Origin: Planococcus maritimus
Lineage (GTDB): Bacteria; Bacillota; Bacilli; Bacillales_A; Planococcaceae
Length of the DNA stretch: 64,000 nucleotides
NCBI RefSeq assembly: GCF_001592825.1
Contig: NZ_LTZG01000021.1
Span: 186,001-250,000, forward strand
Direction of reading: 5' to 3'
Each line of letters opens with the position of its first letter. The stretch's first letter is position 1. Below the pieces are notes generated by a model. The model had not been told where the DNA came from. It ran no database searches and saw only the letters and a program-made list of their open reading frames with translations. The position numbers were made by a program, and so were the translations under genes. Positions 20,993-30,226 of this stretch are shown here, in pieces.

Positions 20993-21466
20993 TTAGTTTT
21001 TATTGCCGGCGGAAGTCAGGCTTCCATTTTGCAACATTGCCTTATCTTGATCGCTCCATGGATGCCCTTTGCCGCTTGCTTTCGAGATTTGGACAATGGC
21101 GCCTCTGCCGGTGAAACAAGTTTCATGCTTGTCATTTACTGCCCAATAATGAAGATCGGCGGACGAGTTTCCAATTGACTCTACTTTTACGAACACTTTC
21201 AATTGCTCATCGAAAAACACTTGGCGGACAAAATCGACTTGCATATCCGCTACGACGGGTATTAAATCGCTGTTTTTTGAAAGCCACGCTTGCATCAAGC
21301 CGACTTCTTTCATGAACTCGATTCGTGCGTACTCAAAATAAGCAATCGGCACTGTGTTATTGACATGCCCGAACATGTCCGTTTCTGAAAAACGAACATG
21401 GACCGGTGCATAAAAACTAAACCCTTGCTGCCATTGATCGAAATCTTCTATGTATGCCGCTGTCAT
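20993..21466 (-). CDS. ysmA: Hotdog-fold acyl-CoA thioesterase, YsmA-like
   Basis: A 157-residue 4HBT-family protein. The FSETDMFGHVNNTVPIAYFEYAR region near residues 25-47 (read in parts) carries the D-x-x-G-H-V-N-N active-site motif of 4-hydroxybenzoyl-CoA-thioesterase relatives. The natural substrate is not known. I chose ATG 21466 because ACAGGGGGAACTG precedes it; the frame extends 15 codons upstream. It lies after sdhB as in B. subtilis, but a terminator separates the two. Confidence 0.85.
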   Translation of the reverse strand: MTAAYIEDFDQWQQGFSFYAPVHVRFSETDMFGHVNNTVPIAYFEYARIEFMKEVGLMQAWLSKNSDLIPVVADMQVDFVRQVFFDEQLKVFVKVESIGNSSADLHYWAVNDKHETCFTGRGAIVQISKASGKGHPWSDQDKAMLQNGSLTSAGNKN

Positions 21467-21566
21467 TTCAGTTCCCCCTGTAAAACGCTTGTCATCTTGA
21501 TAGTATAGCAAAAACTAGCGCAAAGGACATCTGTTTCAGCCAAGCTCATTGATTTTCCATTGATAC

Positions 21567-21594
21567 AAAAAAACTCCGCCATAAAGGCGGAGTT
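21567..21594 (-). terminator. Intrinsic terminator after sdhCAB
   Basis: AACTCCGCC-TTTAT-GGCGGAGTT followed by seven T on the minus strand, four bases after the sdhB stop. Confidence 0.92.
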
Positions 21595-21598
21595 AGGA

Positions 21599-22369
21599 TT
21601 AGTCGACCATATGATCGCTTCCGAAGAAATTACGGAACATTTGGATGCTGACATCGCGGTTCAAAGCTGCGATTGACGTTGTCAATGGAATGCCTTTCGG
21701 GCAAGATTCCACACAGTTTTGTGAGTTACCGCAATCCGCAAGGCCGCCTTCTCCCATGATCGCGTTCAAACGCTCATCACGGTTCATGGAGCCTGTTGGG
21801 TGCGCGTTCATCAAGCGTACTTGAGAAAGAGGCGCTGCGCCGATAAAGTCGGATTTATCGTTAACGTTCGGGCAGGCTTCTAAGCATACGCCGCACGTCA
21901 TGCATTTAGACAATTCATAAGCCCATTGGCGTTTGCGTTCAGGCATACGCGGACCTTCGCCAAGATCATGCGTACCGTCGATCGGCACCCACGCTTTGAC
22001 TTTCTTCAGTGAGTCGAACATGCGGCTGCGGTCTACGATCAAATCGCGGACGACCGGGAATGTTCTCATCGGCTGAAGACGGATTGGTTGTTCCAATTGG
22101 TCGACAAGCGCCGTACAAGACTGGCGTGCTTTGCCATTGATGACCATAGAACAAGCCCCACAAACTTCCTCAAGGCAGTTCATGTCCCAGTTGACTGGAG
22201 TTGTTTTCTTCCCGTCCATATTGACCGGGTTGCGTCGAATTTCCATCAACGCAGAAATGACGTTCATGTTGGCACGATATGGCAATTCGAACTTTTCCCA
22301 GTACGAACTTTCGTCTGTGGAGTTTTGGCGTTCGATTTCGAAAATAACCGTTTTTGCTGCTTCACCCAT
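21599..22369 (-). CDS. sdhB: Succinate dehydrogenase iron-sulfur subunit
   Basis: Carries electrons from the flavin in SdhA to the menaquinone site in SdhC. The N-terminal [2Fe-2S] ligands are in NCLEEVCGACSM with a distal SC near residue 85. The [4Fe-4S]/[3Fe-4S] ligands are in CMTCGVCLEACP near 155 and CGNSQNCVESCPKGIP near 210. 256 residues, typical of the Bacillus menaquinone-type enzyme. Third gene of sdhCAB. Confidence 0.97.
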   Translation of the reverse strand: MGEAAKTVIFEIERQNSTDESSYWEKFELPYRANMNVISALMEIRRNPVNMDGKKTTPVNWDMNCLEEVCGACSMVINGKARQSCTALVDQLEQPIRLQPMRTFPVVRDLIVDRSRMFDSLKKVKAWVPIDGTHDLGEGPRMPERKRQWAYELSKCMTCGVCLEACPNVNDKSDFIGAAPLSQVRLMNAHPTGSMNRDERLNAIMGEGGLADCGNSQNCVESCPKGIPLTTSIAALNRDVSIQMFRNFFGSDHMVD

Positions 22370-22394
22370 AGTGAATTAGCTCCCTTCTATAATG

Positions 22395-24143
22395 CTATGC
22401 TTTCGCGGAATAGTCGCGTTTGCGTGGCGGGATCAAGCCAGTGTCGACTTCTTCATAATGGAAGATCGGCGCATCATAGCCATTGAACTTCGCCATAGTC
22501 GTCTTCAGGAATTCCTCATCATTACGTTCCGGGAATTCCGGTTTGTAATGAGCGCCGCGGCTTTCGTTGCGCTTTAATGCACCGATAGTGATGACACGTG
22601 CTAAATGTAGCATATTTTTCAGCTGGCGAGTAAACATTGCCCCTTGGTTGCTCCAAAGTTGCGTATCCGTCATGCTGATATGGTTAAAGCGTTCAAGCAG
22701 TTCCTGAATTTTACGGTCCGTTTCTTCGAGGCGGTCATTATAGCGCACGACCGTCACGTTGTCCGTCATCCATTCTCCTAGTTCCTTGTGCAGGACGTAA
22801 GCATTTTCTGTTCCGTCAAGCGCAAGAATTTCATCCCATTTACGCTGTTCTTCAGCTTCATGCTTTTCGTAAATATCGTTTGGCAAGTCTTCTGCAAGAA
22901 CTTCCAAGCCTTTGACATATTCAAGAGCATTCGGCCCAGCAACCATGCCGCCGTAAATAGCTGACAGGAGTGAGTTGGCCCCGAGGCGGTTTGCACCATG
23001 CTGGGAATAATCACATTCACCTGCTGCCAAAACGCCAGGGATGTTCGTCATCTGATGGTCGTCAACCCATAGTCCGCCCATTGAATAGTGTACAGCCGGG
23101 AAGATTTTCATCGGTACTTTGCGTGGATCGTCGCCCGTGAATTTCTCGTAAATTTCGATGATGCCGCCCAATTTGATGTCGAGTTCTTTCGAATCTTTAT
23201 GAGAAAGGTCCAAGTACACCATGTTCTCGCCGTTGATGCCGAGCTTTTGGTTAACGCACACGTCGAAGATTTCGCGTGTCGCGATGTCACGAGGAACCAA
23301 GTTTCCGTAAGCCGGATACTTTTCTTCTAGGAAGTACCAAGGCTTGCCATCTTTATACGTCCAAATCCGTCCGCCTTCACCGCGTGCAGATTCTGACATC
23401 AAGCGGAGCTTGTCGTCGCCAGGAATCGCTGTTGGGTGGATTTGAATGAATTCGCCGTTCGCATAATAAGCGCCTTGCTGATAAACGATCGATGCAGCAG
23501 AACCTGTGTTGATGACTGAGTTTGTGGATTTCCCGAAGATAATCCCAGGTCCGCCAGTCGCCATGATAACAGCGTCTGAACGGAACGATTTGATCTCCAT
23601 TGACGTCAAGTTCTGTGCCGTGATTCCTTTTGATGCGCCTTCATCATCGATAACGAGGCCAAGGAATTCCCAACCTTCATACTTCGTGATGAGTCCTGCT
23701 ACTTCATAGCGGCGGACTTGCTCATCAAGTGCATAAAGCAATTGTTGGCCAGTCGTTGCGCCGGCAAATGCTGTTCTGTGGTGCATCGTCCCGCCGAAAC
23801 GGCGGAAGTCGAGCAAGCCTTCTGGTGTACGGTTGAACATGACGCCCATGCGGTCAAGCAGGCGGATGATGCCAGGTGCTGCATCGGCCATCGCTTTAAC
23901 CGGTCTTTGGTTCGCTAGGAAGTCACCGCCGTAAACGGTGTCGTCCAAGTGAATTGCTGGGGAATCCCCTTCACCTTTTGTATTCACCGCTCCGTTAATG
24001 CCGCCCTGTGCGCACACAGAGTGAGACCGTTTAACGGGAACGATGGAAAATAGATCGGCAGGTGCTCCTGCTTCGGCAACTTTGATCGCTGCCATTAAGC
24101 CAGCTAGTCCCCCACCGACGATAGAAATTTTGCCTTTCGCCAT
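22395..24143 (-). CDS. sdhA: Succinate dehydrogenase flavoprotein subunit
   Basis: Oxidises succinate to fumarate in the TCA cycle. FAD-binding GGGLAGLMA is near residues 9-17, the SHSVCAQGGINGA segment around 40-52 carries the covalent-FAD region, and HGANRLGANSLL lies near 365. I use ATG 24143 (582 residues); a GTG four codons upstream overlaps the GAGGAG ribosome site and is less likely. It follows sdhC by 45 bp. Confidence 0.97.
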   Translation of the reverse strand: MAKGKISIVGGGLAGLMAAIKVAEAGAPADLFSIVPVKRSHSVCAQGGINGAVNTKGEGDSPAIHLDDTVYGGDFLANQRPVKAMADAAPGIIRLLDRMGVMFNRTPEGLLDFRRFGGTMHHRTAFAGATTGQQLLYALDEQVRRYEVAGLITKYEGWEFLGLVIDDEGASKGITAQNLTSMEIKSFRSDAVIMATGGPGIIFGKSTNSVINTGSAASIVYQQGAYYANGEFIQIHPTAIPGDDKLRLMSESARGEGGRIWTYKDGKPWYFLEEKYPAYGNLVPRDIATREIFDVCVNQKLGINGENMVYLDLSHKDSKELDIKLGGIIEIYEKFTGDDPRKVPMKIFPAVHYSMGGLWVDDHQMTNIPGVLAAGECDYSQHGANRLGANSLLSAIYGGMVAGPNALEYVKGLEVLAEDLPNDIYEKHEAEEQRKWDEILALDGTENAYVLHKELGEWMTDNVTVVRYNDRLEETDRKIQELLERFNHISMTDTQLWSNQGAMFTRQLKNMLHLARVITIGALKRNESRGAHYKPEFPERNDEEFLKTTMAKFNGYDAPIFHYEEVDTGLIPPRKRDYSAKA

Positions 24144-24188
24144 TGTACTGTTCACTCCTCTTTTAATTCACCAATGTTTAGGACATTC

Positions 24189-24800
24189 TTAAATGAATGC
24201 AAACAATGCTCTGATACCAATGATCGATAATACAATAAAGACTAGAAGTGTGAAATAAGTTGAGTAGCGCTGTGCTTTCGCTGAAACCGTGACTCCCCAC
24301 GTAACCAGGAAAGACCACAATCCGTTCGCAAAGTGGAACGTTGCAGACAAGACACCGACAACATAAAACGCAAACATCAACGGATTCGACAAGATGTTTT
24401 CCATCATGTTGAAATCTGCTTCACCTGCGCCAATCGCCACTTGGAACCTTGTCTCAAAAATGTGCCATGCGATAAAGACCACTAGGAAAACCCCGGTGTA
24501 GCGCTGTGCAACAAACAACAAGTTGCGCATATAGCTGTAATGTCCCGGGTTGTTTTTCGCCGTGAACGCTATGTATAATCCGTAGAAAGCATGATACATT
24601 AGCGGCAAGTAGATGACGAAAATCTCCAGGAAAATGACGAATGGAAGATTTGCCATGAAGTGGGCAGCTTGGTTAAACGCTTCCACGCCTTGCGTAGCGA
24701 AATGGTTGACGATCAAATGCTGCGTCAAGAACAATCCGATTGGAATGACCCCGAGTAAAGAGTGCAGCCTGCGCATTAAAAATTCACGATTGTTATCCAA
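24189..24800 (-). CDS. sdhC: Succinate dehydrogenase cytochrome b558 subunit
   Basis: Membrane anchor with five predicted helices and two haems, which passes electrons to menaquinone. Likely axial histidines lie in RRLHSLLG, TQHLIVNHF, YHAFYG and WHIFETR. I choose TTG at 24800 because the strong site GAGGGGGGT is correctly spaced before it. That gives 203 residues starting MDNNREF, close to the 202 of B. subtilis. An ATG eight codons upstream would include the ribosome site in the coding sequence. Confidence 0.95.
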   Translation of the reverse strand: MDNNREFLMRRLHSLLGVIPIGLFLTQHLIVNHFATQGVEAFNQAAHFMANLPFVIFLEIFVIYLPLMYHAFYGLYIAFTAKNNPGHYSYMRNLLFVAQRYTGVFLVVFIAWHIFETRFQVAIGAGEADFNMMENILSNPLMFAFYVVGVLSATFHFANGLWSFLVTWGVTVSAKAQRYSTYFTLLVFIVLSIIGIRALFAFI

Positions 24801-24908
24801 AAATTTTACCCCCCTCAAAAACATTTGTTGGCAACGTAAACATTTCCCTATATCAGGAAAATATCTTCACGTCACTGTAAGCATCATGTACAAGAATATG
24901 ACATATTT

Positions 24909-24937
24909 ATTGTACTCCCCCCCTCTAGGAGCGTCAA
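24909..24937 (-). promoter_or_regulatory. Sigma-A promoter of sdhCAB
   Basis: TTGACG (24932-24937), 17-bp spacer, TACAAT (24909-24914) on the minus strand. It implies a leader of about 100 nt before the sdhC TTG. The rest of 24965-25150 shows nothing I can name. Confidence 0.65.
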
Positions 24938-24950
24938 GGCAAGGGAGCGT

Positions 24951-24964
24951 TTTTAAGCGCTTCC
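24951..24964. promoter_or_regulatory. Weak cre-like site upstream of sdhCAB
   Basis: GGAAGCGCTTAAAA on the minus strand keeps the AAGCGCTT core of CcpA sites but departs from the consensus at two conserved positions. It sits 13 bp upstream of the -35. Listed as a possibility only. Confidence 0.3.
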
Positions 24965-25152
24965 TATCTAGGGTTTAGGGGGCCTTTTCCAGATAATAAA
25001 TAGGAAAGAATTCATGAAAAGCTATATTTTTATTTCGAAACAGCTGAGATACAGGCATCTGTTTCGAGTATTTATAAGCTCGTCTAGGACTCCTGCGACA
25101 CGATTTCAAATTTGAACAAAATGTGAATCTTTACACAATCAATCAGCAACAG

Positions 25153-25179
25153 AAAAAAGCCCAGCTCGGCTGGGCTTTT
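25153..25179 (-). terminator. Intrinsic terminator after lysC
   Basis: AAAAGCCCAGCCGAGCTGGGCTTTTTT: stem AAGCCCAG/CTGGGCTT with a T run on the minus strand, three bases after the stop. Confidence 0.92.
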
Positions 25180-25182
25180 CGC

Positions 25183-26409
25183 TTATCTGACAGAAGCTGG
25201 CGTTAGTTCATATGCGTCGTGAAGCGCATTCGCTGAGCTCTCCATTTTGCTTGCCGGCACGACGACAGAGACTTTGATTTCTGAAGTGCTGACCATTTTT
25301 ACTGGCACATCCTGCGTGCGAAGAATGTCGAACATTCTTGCCGCGACACCTGGATTCGATACCATTCCGGAGCCGACGATGGAGACTTTCGCCAAGCCGG
25401 TTTCGATATCGATGGCGTTATAGCCGATATGCTCTTGCGCTTCCGACAACACGCGCTGCGCTTCTGCCAGGCTGTCTTCTTTGATGGAGAACGAAACAGA
25501 TGGCGGAAACTCTTCGCTAATGCTTTGCACAATAATATCGACATCGATGAAATGATCCGCTAAGATCGTGAAAATATTGGCGAGCGACCCGTTAAACGGC
25601 TTCGTGTAACTAATAGTAATCCGGGCGATGTCTTTTTCAAACGCCACACCGCGCACGATTAGATTTTTTTCCACAGTGATCACCTCTTGAATGATAGTCC
25701 CCGGCTCATCCGAGTAGCTGGCCCGTACAGACAGGGGCACTTGATTGTTCTTAGCAAATTCCACAGCGCGCGGATGAAGTACGCCCGCACCCAGATTCGC
25801 CAGTTCAAGCATTTCGTCGTATGAAATTTGTTCGAGCTTGCGGGCGCCTGTGACATAACGGGGATCGGATGTGTAGACTCCGTCAACGTCTGTATAAATC
25901 TCACATTTTTCCGCGCCTAGTGCGCCGGCAAGCGCCACAGCCGTTGTATCGGAACCACCGCGGCCGAGTGTTGTGATATTGCCGCTCTTATCGACGCCTT
26001 GGAACCCTGCGACCACGCAGAACAAGCCGAGGTCAAGCGCTTCTTCCAAACGCTCGGTATGGATGGTTTCGATGCGCGCATTGCGCGGAACCGATTCCGT
26101 CTCGATTCCTGCCTGCCACCCGGTAAAGCTTAATGCATCATGGCCAAGCTGCTTAAAGGCCATCGCTAATAGCGAAATGGTCACTTGTTCGCCAGTTGCA
26201 AGCAACATATCCATTTCACGCTTTGGCGGCTCACCAGAAATCTCTTCCGCCAGTCCTAGCAGCGTGTCAGTCGTCTTGCCCATCGCGGAAACGACGATGA
26301 CGACGCGTTTGCCTTGCTGTTTTTCCCGGATGGCGCGTCTTGCCACGCCTAAGATTTTCTCCGGAGACGCCACAGACGTCCCGCCGAATTTCATTACGAT
26401 TGTTGTCAT
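25183..26409 (-). CDS. lysC: Aspartokinase II (lysine-sensitive)
   Basis: Phosphorylates aspartate, the first step toward lysine, threonine, methionine and diaminopimelate. The kinase motif KFGGTSVAS is at residues 7-15 and the catalytic GRGGSDTTAVALA region is near 150. Two ACT regulatory domains fill the last 150 residues. I use ATG 26409, giving 408 residues as in B. subtilis LysC; it follows a GGAG-type site. An internal start producing a separate beta subunit, known in B. subtilis, could exist but was not verified. A lysine riboswitch precedes it. Confidence 0.96.
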   Translation of the reverse strand: MTTIVMKFGGTSVASPEKILGVARRAIREKQQGKRVVIVVSAMGKTTDTLLGLAEEISGEPPKREMDMLLATGEQVTISLLAMAFKQLGHDALSFTGWQAGIETESVPRNARIETIHTERLEEALDLGLFCVVAGFQGVDKSGNITTLGRGGSDTTAVALAGALGAEKCEIYTDVDGVYTSDPRYVTGARKLEQISYDEMLELANLGAGVLHPRAVEFAKNNQVPLSVRASYSDEPGTIIQEVITVEKNLIVRGVAFEKDIARITISYTKPFNGSLANIFTILADHFIDVDIIVQSISEEFPPSVSFSIKEDSLAEAQRVLSEAQEHIGYNAIDIETGLAKVSIVGSGMVSNPGVAARMFDILRTQDVPVKMVSTSEIKVSVVVPASKMESSANALHDAYELTPASVR

Positions 26410-26445
26410 TCTCTCCACTCCCACTTAAGTTAAGTGGCCCTCAAC

Positions 26446-26690
26446 AAAAAAGAGGCAACTCGCCGATTGCCCGGCAAGCTACCTCTCTTCTCATGTACGA
26501 TTTCAAACGTCCATGTGAGATAGCCCTCCAGAGTTTAAACTCTGACAGCCCTGCATTTCTTAAATGCAGAACCAGCATACGCGCAAGCAGTGCGACGTAA
26601 ACTTCGGCGGGCGTCCCTTTCGGCATCCTTCGCAGATTCTGCAAATCTCGGAATGCTTACTCTTGACGTCCGCTCCTCTATCATCACTTT
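26446..26690 (-). promoter_or_regulatory. Lysine riboswitch (L-box) with terminator
   Basis: On the minus strand the aptamer opens GATAGAGGAGCGGACG, contains GAAGGATGCCGAAAGGGACG, GGTTCTGCATTTAAG and GGGCTGTC, and closes GGAGGGCTATCTC. These are the conserved L-box segments. The terminator is GAGAGGTAGCTTGCCGG...GAGTTGCCTCTTTTTT (26446-26490). It precedes lysC and would stop transcription when lysine is high. Confidence 0.93.
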
Positions 26691-26715
26691 TTACAAGTGA
26701 TTCAATTGTGTTCTT

Positions 26716-26744
26716 ACAATACCATGAAGTTATTCTTGTTGCAA
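26716..26744 (-). promoter_or_regulatory. Probable sigma-A promoter of lysC
   Basis: TTGCAA (26739-26744), 17-bp spacer, TATTGT (26716-26721) on the minus strand. The -35 lies inside the last codons of uvrC. Initiation would be just before the lysine aptamer. Confidence 0.55.
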
Positions 26745-28523
26745 CGGCTGTTCCTTAAAATGCTGTTCGATTTCTGCGGCCAGCTTCTCGGGAATACCTG
26801 CCTGTTGGATTTCCGCAGCATTCGCTTCTTTGATTTTTCGCACCGACCCAAAATGCTTCAACAATTGTTGCTTGCGCTTCGGCCCGACACCTTGCAGACC
26901 GTCGAGTGCGGATTGAATCGAATTCTTGCCGCGCAATTGGCGGTGGAACGTGATGACGAATCGGTGCACTTCATCTTGTATGCGCTGCAATAAATAAAAT
27001 GCTTCGCTTGTGCGTTTAAGTTCCACCATCTCGATTGGGTTGCCGTACAGCAACTGGGAAGTTTGGTGCTTGGCATCTTTAGCGAGACCCGCGATTGGGA
27101 TGTCGAGGCCAAGTTCGTCTTCGACGATTTCGCGTGCCGATTCGATTTGGCCTTTGCCGCCATCGATAATGATCAAGTCAGGCAAAGGCAAGCCGTCCTT
27201 CAGCACGCGGCTATAGCGCCTGCGAACCACTTCACGCATGGCCGCATAATCATCGGGCTTTTGGGCAGAGCGCGTTTTGTATTTCCGGTAATCTTTCTTC
27301 GATGGTTTGCCGTCAATGAAGACAACCATCGCCGATACGGCATCCGCTCCTTGGATATGGGAGTTATCGAATGCTTCAATGCGCAAAGGCGTGTGGATAT
27401 TCATTGCTTCGCCCAGTTCGTTGCAAGCACCGACCGTCCGTTCTTCTTGACGCTCAAGCAGCTGGAATTTTTCCTTGATGGCAATTTCCGCATTTTTTTG
27501 CGCGAGTTGCACCAAATCTTTTTTCTTACCGCGCTGCGGGACGAGCACTTTCGCCCCGAGCCACTCTTTAAGGAATTCTGCATCTTCAGTTTCTTGCAGC
27601 AAGATTTCATTTGGCTTGATATGATCCGGTTTTTCATAAAACTGTCCAAGGAAAGTCAAAAATTCTTCATCCGGGTCTCGGTATAAAGGAAACATCGAAA
27701 CTTCGCGTTCGATCAGCTTTCCTTGCCGCACAAAGAAGACCTGTATGCATATCCAGCCTTTATCGACCGCATAAGCGAAAACGTCGCGGTTGGTGAAATC
27801 GTTCATCGCCATTTTCTGTTTTTCCATGACCGATTCGATATGGCTGATTTGGTCGCGGTATTCTTTTGCCCGCTCGAACTCCAGGTTCTCTGCCGCTTCA
27901 CTCATCTTCTCCGTCAGGTCTTGCTTGACATCACGAAATCCGCCGTTGAGAAAACGGCTAATGCCATCGATCATTTCCTTATACGTATCTTTCTCCACCG
28001 GCTTAACGCAGGGCGCTAGGCATTGTCCGAGATGGTAGTACAGGCAAACACGGTCCGGCATCGTATGGCATTTGCGGAGCGGATACAACCGGTCCAGCAG
28101 CTTTTTCGTTTCGCTCGCTGCGTAGGCATTCGGATAAGGGCCGAAATATTTCCCTTTGTCTTTTTTGACTTGACGGGTAATGACCAGTTTCGGATGCCGC
28201 TCGCCCGTAATTTTCAAATACGGATAGGTCTTATTGTCTTTTAACCGGATATTGTATTTCGGATCATGCTTTTTGATCAAGGTCAATTCGAGAATCAAGG
28301 CTTCTTTGTCAGAAGACGTAACAATGTATTCAAAATCCTCGATCTCGTTGACAAGGCGCTGCGTTTTTGTATCGTGGCTGCCCGTAAAATAAGAACGCAC
28401 ACGGTTTTTCAGCACTTTCGCCTTGCCCACATAGATGATGGTCCCTTGTCGATCTTTCATCAAATAGCAACCCGGCTGATCCGGCAATACTGCTAATTTA
28501 TGTTGAATCATCTCATTTTTCAT
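26730..28523 (-). CDS. uvrC: UvrABC system protein C (excinuclease)
   Basis: Makes the two incisions in nucleotide excision repair. Order: GIY-YIG nuclease at about 15-95 ([19 protein letters not shown], read in parts), a cysteine cluster [21 protein letters not shown] near 150, UVR motif ([14 protein letters not shown]) near 213-226, the RNase H-like endonuclease with [10 protein letters not shown] and FIDGKPSK near 375-405, and C-terminal helix-hairpin-helix pairs ([20 protein letters not shown] in parts). 597 residues is typical. GGGTGAG precedes the ATG. Confidence 0.97.
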   Translation of the reverse strand: MKNEMIQHKLAVLPDQPGCYLMKDRQGTIIYVGKAKVLKNRVRSYFTGSHDTKTQRLVNEIEDFEYIVTSSDKEALILELTLIKKHDPKYNIRLKDNKTYPYLKITGERHPKLVITRQVKKDKGKYFGPYPNAYAASETKKLLDRLYPLRKCHTMPDRVCLYYHLGQCLAPCVKPVEKDTYKEMIDGISRFLNGGFRDVKQDLTEKMSEAAENLEFERAKEYRDQISHIESVMEKQKMAMNDFTNRDVFAYAVDKGWICIQVFFVRQGKLIEREVSMFPLYRDPDEEFLTFLGQFYEKPDHIKPNEILLQETEDAEFLKEWLGAKVLVPQRGKKKDLVQLAQKNAEIAIKEKFQLLERQEERTVGACNELGEAMNIHTPLRIEAFDNSHIQGADAVSAMVVFIDGKPSKKDYRKYKTRSAQKPDDYAAMREVVRRRYSRVLKDGLPLPDLIIIDGGKGQIESAREIVEDELGLDIPIAGLAKDAKHQTSQLLYGNPIEMVELKRTSEAFYLLQRIQDEVHRFVITFHRQLRGKNSIQSALDGLQGVGPKRKQQLLKHFGSVRKIKEANAAEIQQAGIPEKLAAEIEQHFKEQPLQQE

Positions 28524-28538
28524 TTTCTCACCCTATTT

Positions 28539-28572
28539 AAAAAACCGGGTTCCACGAATGGGACCCGGTTTT
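28539..28572 (-). terminator. Intrinsic terminator after trxA
   Basis: AAAACCGGGTCCCATTCG / TGGAACCCGGTTTTTT on the minus strand, four bases after the trxA stop. Confidence 0.92.
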
Positions 28573-28576
28573 GGAA

Positions 28577-28891
28577 TTATGCGTGTTTTTCAACCAATTC
28601 AGCCAAAGCTTCTTTTGGACGGAAGCCGACAACTTTATCGACCGTTTCGCCATTTTTCATGAAAAGAAGTGTCGGGATGGACATGATGCCGTATTCACTA
28701 GCTGTTTGTTGGTTTTCATCAACATCCACTTTTACGATTTTCACTTTGTCGTCCATGTCTGCATCAAGTTCTTCAAGAACTGGAGCGATCATTTTACAAG
28801 GTCCGCACCATGCAGCCCAAAAGTCTACCAATACGAGTCCTTCTGAAACTTCTTGTTTGAAATTCTGATCTGTACCTTTAACGATTGCCAT
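28577..28891 (-). CDS. trxA: Thioredoxin
   Basis: Main cytoplasmic disulfide reductase. The active site WCGPC is at residues 28-32 and the cis-proline segment [11 protein letters not shown] at about 70-80. 104 residues. ATG follows AAGGAGGAAT. Lies between etfA and uvrC as in B. subtilis. Confidence 0.98.
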   Translation of the reverse strand: MAIVKGTDQNFKQEVSEGLVLVDFWAAWCGPCKMIAPVLEELDADMDDKVKIVKVDVDENQQTASEYGIMSIPTLLFMKNGETVDKVVGFRPKEALAELVEKHA

Positions 28892-28930
28892 GTATAATTC
28901 CTCCTTAAGTGATAACCAAACTATATTTCG

Positions 28931-28940
28931 ATTATAGCAG
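28931..28940 (-). promoter_or_regulatory. Extended -10 promoter of trxA
   Basis: TGCTATAAT on the minus strand: an exact TATAAT with the TG extension. No good -35 is seen at 17 bp. About 40 bp before the trxA start. Confidence 0.5.
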
Positions 28941-29050
28941 ACGTGATTTACGCTAGCTATTTATTTGCCTAGTCCTTCCATACCCGGCTGTCGATGCCGT
29001 TAAACGGACTGGGTTTGATGTAGGTAATGTACTTAAAAGTCAGAAAGATT

Positions 29051-29162
29051 CCGCTACAGGGGCACGCTTTCCGCGGAGTGGGCATCGAGCCTCCTCATTC
29101 GCTACGCTCATTCCGGGGTCTCTCAAACCCACTTTTTCCGCAGGAGTCGGCCCCTTTCGCTC
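29051..29162. repeat. Long imperfect palindrome, family B (copy 2)
   Basis: About 112 bp. AGGGGCACGCTTTCCGCGG...GTGGG pairs with CCCAC...CCGCAGGAGTCGGCCCCT around a central CTCATTCGCTACGCTCATTC region with GGGGTCTC. Similar in plan to 14501-14613. It lies between etfA's terminator and trxA. Confidence 0.6.
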
Positions 29163-29175
29163 CATATCCAGTTGC

Positions 29176-29204
29176 AAAAAAAACAGCCCGCATTAATGCG
29201 GGCT
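29176..29204 (-). terminator. Intrinsic terminator after etfA
   Basis: AGCCCGCATTAATGCGGGCT stem followed on the minus strand by GTTTTTTTT, six bases after the etfA stop. Confidence 0.93.
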
Positions 29205-29210
29205 ACTGAA

Positions 29211-30179
29211 TTACATAACTTTCTTGAATTCTTCCGTGAGCAACGGGATAACGTCGAATAGGTCTCCGACGATTCCGTAATCTGCCACTTTGAAGATATT
29301 CGCTTCAGGGTCTTTGTTGATCGCGACGATGACTTTAGAGTTGGACATTCCCGCCATGTGCTGAATCGCGCCGGAAATCCCTGCTGCAATATACAAATCA
29401 GGGGTAACGACTTTCCCCGTCTGTCCGATTTGCAAGGAGTAATCGCAATAATCCGCGTCACACGCACCGCGTGATGCACCGACAGCGCCGCCAAGGAGGT
29501 CAGCCAGTTCCTGCAAAGGCTCGAAACCGTCTTTGCTCTTGACGCCACGCCCGCCAGCGATAATGACCTTCGCTTCGGAAAGATCTACGCCTTCTGCGGA
29601 TTTGCGGACGACGTTTTTGATGATCGTGCGCAAGTTCGTAATATCGACCGACAAGCTCGATACGTCACCAGAACGCTCTTCGCGCTCAAGTGGCGCAATG
29701 TTATTCGGACGCACGCTGATGAAGACTACACCGTCTTCTTTCAGCTTCACTTTTTCAAAAGCTTTCCCGGAATAGATCGGGCGGATAAAGACAGCATCTG
29801 CGCCTTCGCCTTCAATATCCGTAACGTCTGAGATCAAACCAGTTTGCAATTTCGATGCAATTTTCGGCGATAGGTCTTTTCCGACTGCCGTATGACCGAA
29901 GACAATCGCTTCTGGCTGTTCCTGGTCAACGACCGCCATGAATGCTTGGCCATAGCCGTCAGATGTATAGGATTTCAAGTGTGGATGTTCAACAGTGATG
30001 ACGCGGTCTGCGCCATACGCTATCAATTCGTTTCCAAATTCGCTCACCGCTTCACCGAGCAGGACAGCGACGACTTCTCTGCCGCCTGAAATTTTCTTCG
30101 CTGCGGCAATTGCTTCAAATGATACGTTGCGCAAAGCGCCTTCGCGCGTTTCGCCCAATACTAATACTTTTTTCGACAT
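29211..30179 (-). CDS. etfA: Electron transfer flavoprotein alpha subunit
   Basis: With EtfB it accepts electrons from acyl-CoA dehydrogenases during beta-oxidation. The C-terminal FAD-binding domain is clear: IIAGGRGVKSKDGF near 205-220, GASRGACDADYC near 235, and the SGAIQHMAGM loop near 273-283. 322 residues. Last gene of the fatty-acid degradation block. Confidence 0.96.
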   Translation of the reverse strand: MSKKVLVLGETREGALRNVSFEAIAAAKKISGGREVVAVLLGEAVSEFGNELIAYGADRVITVEHPHLKSYTSDGYGQAFMAVVDQEQPEAIVFGHTAVGKDLSPKIASKLQTGLISDVTDIEGEGADAVFIRPIYSGKAFEKVKLKEDGVVFISVRPNNIAPLEREERSGDVSSLSVDITNLRTIIKNVVRKSAEGVDLSEAKVIIAGGRGVKSKDGFEPLQELADLLGGAVGASRGACDADYCDYSLQIGQTGKVVTPDLYIAAGISGAIQHMAGMSNSKVIVAINKDPEANIFKVADYGIVGDLFDVIPLLTEEFKKVM

Positions 30180-30226
30180 AGTCCGTTAACCCCCTAAGTA
30201 GATGTGAAAATAAATGTAGCGTACGT

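Noticed and set aside
24951-24964. Strong cre for sdhCAB
   Set aside because: Two conserved positions differ from consensus, so it is kept only as a weak candidate.
27063-27686. 207-residue plus-strand open frame within uvrC
   Set aside because: Antisense shadow of uvrC, whose motifs are intact on the minus strand.
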